From Caprimulgus europaeus (lineage: Eukaryota; Chordata; Aves; Caprimulgiformes; Caprimulgidae), in the NCBI GenBank assembly GCA_907165065.1, contig OU015532.1, forward strand, positions 44,804,839-44,868,838: a stretch of DNA of 64,000 bases, given 5' to 3'. How positions within the stretch are numbered: position 1 is the first letter of the stretch; every line of letters starts with the position of its first letter. Shown here one piece after another: positions 23,214 to 33,790 of this stretch. Both the position numbers and the translations under genes were made by a program. The notes beneath the pieces were generated by a model. It was not told the origin of the DNA. It saw nothing but the letters and a program-made list of their open reading frames with translations, and searched no databases.

Positions 23214-24807
23214 CCCTCTGCCAGGATGCAAATAGTCCCTGCTGTGAAATCAGGCGTCTGTGTCCCCTTTGACTAGAGCTGAGGAGTGTTTTTCTCTTTG
23301 GTAGCAGAACACAGCCAGGGTCTTCCTCTACAGGCAGTGGCTAAGAGGGATCGATGAGGGTGCAGAAGAAGCCCTCTGCTAACAACCTGTGTGTAGTTGG
23401 GGGGGTGTCCAGAGCCCCTGTTCCCTGTCTGGAGCCATGAGGCTTTTCTGCAGAAAGCTGAGAGCTGAGGATGCAGCTAGTTAAATCAGAGGAAGGTCGT
23501 AGGCAGGGAAGATGCTAGTACAAAATCCAGGTAGGAATACCTGTGTCATCTGGTCTTGAATTATCTCACAAATTAGTCCTGATTAGTCCTTCTTTCTCAT
23601 GTATCTCCACTTGAAAGTCACCACCTCTCCTGCACATCTTCAGGGCTTCCTTCCAGCCCAGCAGCATCCCTCCTTCATCAGTTAAAAGAACTGGCAAGAT
23701 GTCACATGAAATATTCTTTCCTGCAGGGTAAGGTACAAAGCACCCCACAACTCAAATCTTTCAGGGCTGATGCTTACAAACCTTGATGTAGACATCCTCT
23801 GTAGGATGGCATAGCTGAGGAACACACCAAAAAGTGCTCTGAAAATGTTATTTTTTGTATTATATTAACAATTCCAAGCACAGTGAGACTGGGCAGGGTA
23901 GCAACAACCCTAATCCAGAGAGCTTGGTACCAGGGACTCAAAGGGCAGAATGACAGGAAAGTGAAGTGACTTCAGGGTCACACAGCAGGTGAAACAGGCC
24001 AGATTTCCCAAATCCCATTCTAGTACCTCACATTTGTCACACTCAATCCACTTGGGTTTTGTTAGTAAAACAATATTCTCCTTGCACATGGACGGCAGAG
24101 AGTGCAAAGCTGAATAGGAGCCGATTCAGATGAGAATGTCCCAGCAGAACAATTGCTGCTATTTATAAAAAATGCACTCTTTGCAGTGTATAATTAGAAG
24201 CTTTGCCTTCCACACACAAATTGGAGATAATGACTCTGAAAGAAAGTGAAGGGAATCCAAACAGAACAATTTCTGTCTTGAAACTTGCTGAAAACTCCTT
24301 CAACTTTTCACCAAAGTCTCATCTGGATGGTGTGTGCTTCTCCATGCCCCAGCTAAATGACTAGTGGGCTGGGGATGTGGAAGGATCACAAAGTGTTACT
24401 AAAGGTTTTGTAGCCAAGAGCGTAGCTCAGCTAGGTGGAAGTCAAACCTATGGGAATTTGGATGCCTAATTTGTGTTTGTCACACCCTCATAATCACACA
24501 TCACTTTTGAAAGCCCTGGCTGTTGATGACAAAAGGGTTGAACACAGAGCTGCCTGGAACAGGCTCTATAGCTGGAGATCCAGACTTCTGAGCTGGAGCA
24601 AAACATATTTTAAAAATTTATTGTGAAAAGGCAGAAACCCAGCTGTTCCATTTTCTAACCACAGTAATACCTTTAATTAACAGTTACATGTTAAAATTTT
24701 AAAATACTTTGTTTCTGTAATGTAAACACTTAATATAGATACAAGCATGTCATTCTTGGTAAACTTTCATTTGTGTTGCTACATGTGCACACACTTAAAA
24801 TCAATTA
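23214..24807. other. Unique sequence, no gene seen
   Basis: No transposon was recognised. A direct repeat of 'attagtcct' occurs twice near 23573-23592. An AT-rich section lies at 24600-24790. Confidence 0.5.
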
Positions 24808-25100
24808 ATCATTGAATCACAGAATGGATTTTTGGGTTGAAGGGACCTTTCAAGGTCCATCTATTCCAACCCCCTGCAGTGAGCAGGGACATCTTCAACC
24901 AGATCAGGTTGCTCAGAGCCCCATCCAACCTGACCTTGAATGTTTCCAGGGATGGGGCTTCTACCACCTCTCTGGGCAACCTGGGCCAGGGTTTCACCAC
25001 CCTCAGTGTAAAAAATTTCTTCCTTATAGCTAATCTAAATCTCCCCTCTTTTAGTGTAAAACCATCACCCCGTGTTCTATCACTACGAGCTAAAAGTTTT
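24808..25100 (-). mobile_element. CR1 LINE 3' end
   Basis: It begins 'atcattgaatcacagaatgg' and extends to the 'ctatcactacgagc' region. On the minus strand '[20 protein letters not shown]' is readable, so the ORF2 C-terminal frame is open here. Same subfamily as 9626, 10779 and 43431. Confidence 0.93.
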
Positions 25101-26350
25101 TGAAAAGGCAGCAGAGTAGTGCACAAAAATCACAACAGAATTACATCCAAAAGTTGGTTATGAAACCCTTTTGGCCAACATTTTACTTAAAACTGACAGG
25201 AACTGTTCACACAAGCTGATAGCTCAGTTTTCATGAGGCAGCGCTTTCTGATGCTGTGCTGTCAACAATGTTTGTCCATCCACAGCTCAGAGAGAAGCCC
25301 ACTACCTCTGCCAGCCTTGCTGCAAATGAGGAACCTCCTCAGCACTTGTCAGGCCTCTTGGGACATGTCTTGGCCCTGGACCAAGGGAGAAGATTTGGAG
25401 ATGTGGGAATGCCAAAGACTTGGCTCCAGCATGGCCCCGTGCAGTGAGCTCTCCCACCAGCACTGTGGCCTGGGCTGATGCTGAGGGGGTGGGACAGCCA
25501 CCCTGATGTGTAGAAGCAGATTCTAATTAAATCCTGTCAGATGGCACAGCTCTAGGAGTCCAAACACCAACTATTTCTCTGTCTAGGTAGAGAGCAGCCC
25601 ACCAAAGGGTGTGAGATCTCAAGTGTGGGCGTGGGGGTTCCTGGCTGCATTGATTTGCCATGTGAGCTCTCTCTTTACAAAGTATAAATTCATATTAATG
25701 AAATTATTTTTATATATGTATCATTGTTCAAAACTGATCAAGAAGTGCTTTAAGAGCAGAGAAGGGAATATTCCCAGTCACCCCACAGGGCAGCTCTTTT
25801 TTTACTCTTATTTTGCAGAGAGGTAAAATGAAGTGCTGTTCATCAAAGTATCTAGTCTGGAGATCAGACACAGAGACAGAGCTAGAAATAGAAACCACGA
25901 CACTTACTTTTTCACTCTGTGCCACTGTGTCATTCATTCTCCTCATATGTGAAAGAGAAATAATAAAATTACCATGGGAGCATTGTCAGGTTTTGGTGCT
26001 GAAATGCTTTGGAAGGCTGCAAGGAAAACATTTCCATCCCCACACTTAGCTCTGTGTTGGCTCCACTTCTCCACTGACCACAGTGAAAGGGAATGGACCC
26101 TTGAGTCTCTTGTCCTAAGGAAATATGTCATTTGTGTTTCTGACTCTTCCTGGGTGCCATGAACCCCTGCCAGCCATGGGGCCACGAGCCTTTCAAGCAT
26201 CCTTTGGGATGGAGATGGGAGAATCCCTTCTGTGTGCCACATGTACCCCACCAGGCTGGCCTCTCCTGCTGACCTGGTGATCCCTTTCCTCTCCAGTTCT
26301 GGTCGCTCATCAACTGGAGACAGTGAGGCAATGGCACTCCCTCTCTCACT
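25101..26350. other. Unique sequence, no gene seen
   Basis: AT-rich around 25660-25745. No recognisable repeat or coding exon was found. Confidence 0.5.
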
Positions 26351-26989
26351 TGTCCTGGTTTTATCTGGGCCAGAGCTGGTTTCTTTTTAGCAGCTGGAAC
26401 AGCGCTGGGGTTTGGGTTCAGCTGGGGTATGTTAGGAGAAATGCTGAGAACATCCCCATGTTTTCAAATGTCACTGGAAGTTGAAGGACTTTGTGTTTTG
26501 CTGATCTACAAGCGCAAGGTGTAAGGGGGGTGAGGAATATTGCAATGAATCAGCTCCATGGGCATTTGCTCTGCCAAGGGGCTGTTCCATCTCCTGTCCC
26601 CCATGGGCAGGAGATCCATGAGGGGCTCTTCCTCTCTGGCTCTCTCTGGCTCTCGCTCGGGCTCTGGCTCTCCCGGGATTGCGGTTTCGGTTCGGGATTG
26701 TCGCTCCTCCGGGATCGTTCTCTGGGAACGGGCCGGGCTGGGTCGGTGAGTGGTGAGCAATGGCACTGGGTGTCACTCATTGGCATATTTTATTCCTATT
26801 ATTATTATATTTATTATTTTAATATAATTATTATTTTAAGTTTTATTTTATTTCAACGATTAAATTGTTCTTCTTTCACCCTCCTTACCCTTGTCCTCCA
26901 ATTCTCTCCCCTATCCCCTGGGGAGGGAGTGAGTGAGCAGCTGTGTTTGGCTCATACTACCCAAGTGCAAGCCAAGTGAAACCACCACA
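26351..26989 (+). mobile_element. Solo ERVL-like LTR (639 bases)
   Basis: It begins 'tgtcctggttttatctgggc' and ends 'gtgaaaccaccaca'. It has the CT-rich imperfect tandem block and CpG-rich block (about 26630-26745), a variant octamer ATTGGCAT at 26779-26786, and ATTAAA at 26859-26864. Flanks tcact (26346-26350) and acact (26990-26994) match at 4 of 5 bases. No internal ERV genes are seen nearby. Confidence 0.92.
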
Positions 26990-29900
26990 ACACTATTGTT
27001 GGGAGATGTGCTCACACCTGATCCTCAGTCATTGCTGCAGCATCACAGCAAATACGGCTACCAGAAATTATTGAAATATATCATAATCCTTACAATTTAT
27101 TTTTTAAGTCTTCCCCAGTTGCTTGGCATATGGGTCCAGCTGTAGGATTTTCTGTGTTCTTCACTTCCTCACTAATCATTGCTCCTGAAAGTTCATTCCT
27201 TTCACTTCTACTTACTGAGGGCACAAGAACTTGGTTAGGATGGAGTGATAAACACTTAAAAAGTCACTCTAACAGCATGGGCTGAGATTTGGTAGGCTAA
27301 ATCCTATCCAAAAGACATACAGGCTGAAATGGGAGGACTGGGAATATGGATTAGTCTGATCCAAGCTGGTGGCACCAACGCTGCAGCCTTCTCCTGCCTA
27401 GGACACAGTAAGCACCTTCCCAGTAGGACAGTGATGACAGCCTAGCCTCTGTGTCTGTAGGTGAGCTCCATCTCCAGCCTGGGACATTTTTTCACCATGA
27501 TTATTTGACCAGAAAGAAGAAGCTGTGGACAGGACTGGGGAATCACTCATAACCTTCAGCATGACTTGACTTGTTCATCTTACCATGGATAATTCCTGAG
27601 GCAGCTGGTGATCAGTGGGACCTGCTTGCAGCTGGGCCCCCCTAATGCAGTTCACTTTGCAAAGAAATGCAGTCATGGAGCAGAACAGGCAGTCATGACA
27701 TTCTGAAGGACCCCAAAGTAGAGCTGCTTTTTCTCTCTCTTTAATTGCAAGGCTAATGTTCCACATAAATATCTAGCAGCTGGTTGTTTGTGTATGTCAT
27801 TTTGAAAGCCTGGCTAAAAAAAACCCAAACCAAAAACCAAGAGAGGGTACAGCTGGGAGTCAAAAAAGCTTTCAGAGGAGATAAGGCACTTTGCCACCAG
27901 CACTTCATGGGAGGGGCATTCTGACAGCAACATGATTTGAAAAGATTAAGTGCACAAAGTTCTTTCAGAATCCAAATAGTTATTAAACATAGATACCAGC
28001 AGTAGCCACAAAGCACCGGGTTTAACAGAGGGTTCCTGAGCTACAAGCTAAATACTGGTGGTATATGGTGTTCTCTAGTTCCACATGAGGAGAAATCAGG
28101 CAAAAAAAAAAAAGCATAAATCTCTGAAATGAGCTGGGCTGTAATTGCCTAATGCCAAAAGGACAGAGCACAGAGTTCTTTCCTCCATTCTCTTTATTAT
28201 TGATAATTAACTTTTCGCTCGATCTGCAGCCGTAACTGCTCTGGGTACAGAATCACCCTCTGGGAAGCTACTGGCTGCTAACATTTTAAAGGAAGAAGGG
28301 ATCTGAGCTAAACCCCTGAAAGCCAGGGTCTCTGCTTCTGGAGATGGTGCCTCTGATTCCTCATGCAAATGTATGGATAAATATCCAATTATCTGTGCTT
28401 GACAGACGTGTCTGTATGAATAGAAACACACAGCTGTGCGCTCATCCCAGACTCCGGCGTTTAAAGACTCTCTCCTGCCTCAAGGAAGTTGGCATTCAAA
28501 AGGAGCCATGTGTTAACCCCCAGACATTAGCTGGAAAGCCACAAAAGCTCAAGTAAAGCCACCTCAAAAAGAACTGGCTTTCATGGAGACAGAAGCTGAG
28601 CGAACGGTCCGACCGCACCGCGCGCCGAGGAGCAAAGGGCAACGCGCCGCGGATGTGACACGGCAAGTTCATCTGCTGCTCTGCTGGGAATCGATGCAAA
28701 TGGAGACTCTGGGGCTCTGTGATAAAGACAAGAAAGAAATGTAAAAATAACCAGAAGTAGGGATTAATTCAGAGATGTCAAAGGGAAGCCTTGCTAAGGA
28801 AGAGAGCCTTACCTCAGTTAGAGATTAGGTTTTAGCAAGGGCTTAGCTGCTGCAGGTGAGAACCTCTGCAGGGGCACAGGTCAGAGGAAATCAGCCTCAA
28901 TGTGAGACCCCTTTTTTATGTTCTTAATCAGTAATACAAAATCTGGACTCCAGATGAGTTAATTAAGTACGTTCCTACTGTCCTCCCTTGGTTGAAATAA
29001 GGTGAGGAGTGTGTCTGTTGGTCCTTGCCAGCAAGCTGGCTCTTTTGACCTTTTTCTCACAGAAAGTCCTGACTCATCTCTGTCTCTCACCTCCAGTATT
29101 TGTCCCTCACCTACATTCCTCTTAGCTTAACTAAAACAAGGATGATGTAAGATGCCTGCTAGAGTTACTCATTCATGCTAAGCCACTACTGATATTCATA
29201 TAATGTTCCATTTCTAGTGGTTATAAACATTTCCCTCCATAATACCGGGCTACATTCAACTAGTTTTAGGCTTATTACAAGAGTTAAAATAAAACAAAGG
29301 GTCAACACATGAGACATGGGACGTGATCAAGTTTTATGAACTGGGGACTCCTCCTCCTGATCCACTTTGTAGCTGTGCTGAAAGAACCATTTGTGCCAAG
29401 CAGTCCCAAACTGCACTGAACAACCTAGAAATGTCTCTGTGAAACCAGCAACCTGTGGGTGAAAGCCATTGAAATCTGATTTTTTGTTTTCTGTCAGAGT
29501 TGGCTTTCCAAATCTCAGTGCCATTCAGTTTGCCAGCAGTAGCACCTCTGGAGCTAGAAACTAAACTGAGATACTGATTTATGCAGTAAAAGTTCAGAGT
29601 GAAAAACAAAAACCCATCAAACTGCATCACAGTTTGCTCCAACCTCAGCAACAGCCAGGTGGATTTCACAGTCAGAGTTCATCTAAGACATTTTTCTGAT
29701 GCATCCAGAGTTTGACTTGAATCCAGGTTTTGCTTTCACTGTTAGACAAAAAAAAAGTGGTTGTATGAAACAATGTGCCTGTTTGAATAGGTTCTGTAGA
29801 TAGGATGTGAGAAGCTCACAGGTAAATGTTACAGAGAGCCCAAAGTAATGTTTGTACAACAGTTCTTAGCAGGGAACCCAACATTTAGAGACCCAACATC

Positions 29901-32900
29901 ATCTGTATTGCTTTAAGTGCTAGTTCTGGTAAAAAGTGCTGGAGTGACAACTGTGGGGACTTGAGGTTTGTTTATTCACTGAACTGAGAGGAAAGAAAGA
30001 AGCAGGGAATGCTTCCTCCCCAGCACTCCCTGCCAACTTCATTCTTATTACTTGACTTTCATATTGACACAGTGTTTAGGAGCTCCAACCAGTTTACACT
30101 ACCTCTGCTGAACACCTGAATAGATAACCTCTTCCATTCTAGCAAGCAGGGCTAGGAGAGTAAAGCAATTTCACTCCTCTGAGACTGCCAGTGTAGCTGT
30201 GGCTACGTACTGTGGATTTTTTCTGTCCAAACCAAGACCTGCAACTCATTTCATGCAGGGAAAAGTGTGAACATCTGGCATCAGCCCATCACTCACCACC
30301 TACTTAGGCTGCTGTCAAAATCCTGTGTAGTATGACTCTGACCTAAAGCTGTGACATATGTTTCTGAATAGTACATATGCTGAAACCAAGAGAAAAGGAA
30401 CAGCAGAAGAAGGAAAACTAAGAGAAGAGGACAGATAGCAGAGGCAGTGTGTTACTGAGACATCTGTTTGCTGCAGGGGCAGCAGAACAAGACAGACTTG
30501 GAAAAATTACCTTCCATAGCCAGGGTGGAAGCTGAAGAACCTGACGAGATCTTGATTCTGGGGGAACTCCAGTGAAAGGAGATGGCATCCCCAATTGGAG
30601 TCCATCCAGTTCAGCACTCAGTGACAAGTGCAACCCTTCAGCACAGATCACTCTAATTGCATCCTATTTACTGCGTAATTGCCCTATAAACAGACACACG
30701 CATCCAGCATAAGAAGAGAACTGGGATCTATAATTATATGCAATTAAACACATTCATTGCTCCCTGCTCTACTTAGCCCTAATGAATGGCCTGTGCAAAC
30801 AGCAGGCTTGGTACTGGGACAAATTTCTGTGTGACATGGGCAAAGGTAGCACCAGAGATTAACACAGAGCAAGGACACGGAGGAGTGGGGCAGTCTGGCA
30901 CGAGCAATGAGCAGGTCCCCAAGACTTGGAGACAGTCAGATGGACAGAGCCAAAAGGATTCAAAAGGCCCAGACTCTACTTTTGACCTTGGCAGTTTGGT
31001 TTCAGGTAAATAATTTTGGTATCTTTATGCATCATCTTCACCATCTACGAGACAGGACTGGCATCCTCATCTTCTTTGAAGTGGAGGTGGGACATACTGA
31101 AGAAACCTTTTGTGGAAGAGCTAAGGTATACTGTTATTTTAACAATCTATGAGTGGCTCATATATCCTGGACATATATATTTGTCCAGTAAACACTTTGA
31201 AATCTTAGTGGGTGCAAAAGAATTAGAGAGATATAACTTAAAGGTGTCAGCACTGCACCTGGTGAGAGCAGCGCTGGCTCAAAAGGCACAAATCTGTGGC
31301 TGAGGAACTTCTCCAAAGTTGGAAATTTTAGGGCTGGGCAAAGCCAGATGTGTCTGAGGTGTTGACAGCAAACCACAGGGGAACATGGGACAGCCTCCTC
31401 ACGTTAGGTTTATAAAACAAAGCAATTAAATATTGGAAAACTATATTCTTGGGTGCAAAAGAAGTCCTTCTGTGCTGACAGATGGAGAAAATAGAATTTT
31501 CTGTCCCTAGCAGCTACGGTTCTGGGAAACAGAGCTGGGCCCTGAGTGAATCCAAACTGTCTGTGAGGTGCTCCAGCAGATCTGTCATTTGCTAAATGGT
31601 GATGATAGTGGTGAAAAAATCCCCATGTGCTAAAGAAATCTGCTGAAAAGGGAAACGGCCCAGCTGGGCTTCCACTCTGTGTACAAATCCAGGCTGTGGG
31701 ATTATCTGGGAGGCTGCCTTCCTGCTGGCAAATGTTAGCCAGTACCTTCTGGAAGAGGAAAAAGAAAAACATTTTTTATGGCCCAGCTCTCCTGGGGAGG
31801 TGTATCCTCCCAGGAGGAGCTCAGCAGCGTAGCTTAGGATTGCTCTTTTTGCCTCCTCCTGGTTTTTTTCCTTGCATTCCCAACAAGGCAGGTCATTTCC
31901 TTTGGCTTCCTTAGGCACATCCTCGCAGTGTTTGCTCTCTTTTCCTCCCAGAGGACCACATTCCCCCTCTGGACTTCACCACACTGGTGGGGATTGGGCT
32001 GGTGGTGGCCTCTGAGAGGCAACACTCATCTGGCTGCACCAAGGGATGCTTTGTGCCAGAGGCAGGAAAGCCTCGTATGTGCAATTTGTCTGGAGGAAGA
32101 AAACCTCTAGGAATGAAAGATTAATTTCTGTCCTCTTTTGTTTGGTTATGGTCAGAAGAATCTCATCTCAGCAGAGCTGGCATCCCTTCCCACACACAGC
32201 CTGTGGCAGCTCAAGCATCTCCTCTTTGTACTCAGCTGGTTCCTGCCCTTCCTGCTGGCTGCCCTGATCTGAGAGGGCTTGTTGAACGACATCTCCTGCC
32301 TGATGGCAGAGTTCCCTGGCACAGGCTCTCTCTTACTTGCCCCCAGGAGATTTAAGAATAAGTGGAGGAATTTCTCCACCCACACAGAGCAGAGTGTAAG
32401 CCACGAGTGGGTGGGCAGCAGGCTCAGCTCTGCTGGCTTTGGAAGACAGTAAAGCACCTCCCTGGAGAAAGGCAGCTCTGACCTACCCTGGGGACCCATC
32501 CTCCTGCTCTGTTTGAGGAAACACTAGCAGAGGCTGCTTCTGGTTCTCCTGTTTCCACAATCTGCTTGGCTTTTGGACCTTTATTTCCACACAATTGCCT
32601 GAGTTTTTCTGTGCTGTACAGAGGTTTCATTCAGATACCAGCCTCACCTTCTCATCACCCATCAGCTTCTCCACATTTTGGCTCTTCTTAAATCAGAAGA
32701 GCCTCATACCCTCTGCTGCAGCCCTGGAACCACCCCACCTGGTCCTACAGAACATCACAGCAAGAACATCCTGGTTTGATGCACTCCTGGCAACCCAGCA
32801 GAGACTGCAATCAGCTCTTCCTGGGCCAAAGAGCCTGGCACAAAGTGACATTGGCCAGGCACAAGCCTATCGACCTGGTGGAGCACAACGCTGGAGCTGG

Positions 32901-33124
32901 AGAACTCAGCAGGACCTCAGTGTTGGATAATCACAGCAAGCCAGGCACAGCTGCCGTGCTCAGCAAATGCTATATTTAATGTGAATAAGATAATTACAGG
33001 CATTGTGCTCACTGTAATTAGAGAGAAAAAACAAGACTGCCTGCACCTTTGGTGTGTGTTACCGCCAAGGAGCTGGGTTTTCTTTAAATACCTTTTCTTG
33101 TGAGCTTTGGGAGCTAGCAGTGGC
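26990..33124. other. Longest repeat-poor stretch (6.1 kb), no gene seen
   Basis: No CR1 or LTR was recognised. Features inside it are the CpG cluster at 28601-28662 and AT-rich homeodomain-word blocks at 30640-30790 and 32960-33050. Poly-A runs occur at about 28101-28111 and 29746-29754. No open frame shows domain-like content. Confidence 0.5.
28601..28662. promoter_or_regulatory. Small dense CpG cluster
   Basis: Thirteen CpG dinucleotides fall in 62 bases (words such as accgcgcgccg and acgcgccgcgg), in surroundings almost free of CpG. It is far shorter than a normal CpG island, and no transcript start, TATA box or exon can be tied to it. A regulatory role is only a possibility. Confidence 0.3.
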
Positions 33125-33125
33125 A

Positions 33126-33345
33126 GGAGAGGAGAGGAGAGGAGAGGAGAGGAGAGGAGAGGAGAGGAGAGGAGAGGAGAGGAGAGGAGAGGAGAGGAGA
33201 GGAGAGGAGAGGAGAGGAGAGGAGAGGAGAGGAGAGGAGAGGAGAGGAGAGGAGAGGAGAGGAGAGGAGAGGAGAGGAGAGGAGAGGAGAGGAGAGGAGA
33301 GGAGAGGAGAGGAGAGGAGAGGAGAGGAGAGGAGAGGAGAGGAGA
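33126..33345 (+). repeat. Perfect (GGAGA)44 microsatellite
   Basis: Forty-four uninterrupted GGAGA units lie inside a 226-base homopurine run (33125-33350). The strand and motif are the same as the first block of the array at 22801. Confidence 0.99.
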
Positions 33346-33447
33346 AGAAATTGAAGCAAATTCTGCACTGGGTCTCAGCAGCGCTCTGGGGCCAGACCCT
33401 CTTCCTCATCCCACCACCAGCTGGAGCTCTGCTTGGGGCAGAGGGAA

Positions 33448-33690
33448 CATAGAAGCACAGAATGGTTTGATTGGAAATACTTTTGAGATCATCAAGTCCA
33501 ACCGTACCTGTCCACTACTAAACCAGATCTCTGAGCACCTCATCTACCCATCTTTAAACACCTCCAGGGATGGGGATTCAACCACCTCCCTGGACAGCCT
33601 ATTCCATCGCCTGAGAACCCTCTCAGTGAATAAATTTTTCCTGGCATCCAATCTGAACCTCCTCAAGAGCCTCTCCACTGGCAGGGGACC
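33448..33690 (-). mobile_element. CR1 LINE 3' end
   Basis: It starts 'catagaagcacagaatgg' and belongs to the subfamily with 'gagcacctcatctacccatc', also seen at 47868, 51900, 54195, 56398, 57910 and 59449. On the minus strand '[20 protein letters not shown]' is readable. It lies 100 bases after the GGAGA array. Confidence 0.92.
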
Positions 33691-33768
33691 CTTTTGACAG
33701 CATGAGGAAGAGGAACAGTCCATTTTTATCTTTGGCATTGGAGCAGCAGAAGGCCTCTACCATTGGAC

Positions 33769-33790
33769 CCAGAGAGAGAGAGAGAGAGAG
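33769..33790 (+). repeat. Short (GA)n run
   Basis: About ten GA dinucleotides follow 'ggaccca'. Confidence 0.9.

Noticed and set aside
22533..23276. Glu-Arg-rich 247- and 189-codon frames and their Ser-Leu-rich antisense frames
   Set aside because: They translate the pentanucleotide array and have no coding evidence.
33054..33697. Glu-Arg-rich frames and antisense Leu-Ser frames
   Set aside because: Translation of the (GGAGA)44 array running into a CR1 fragment.
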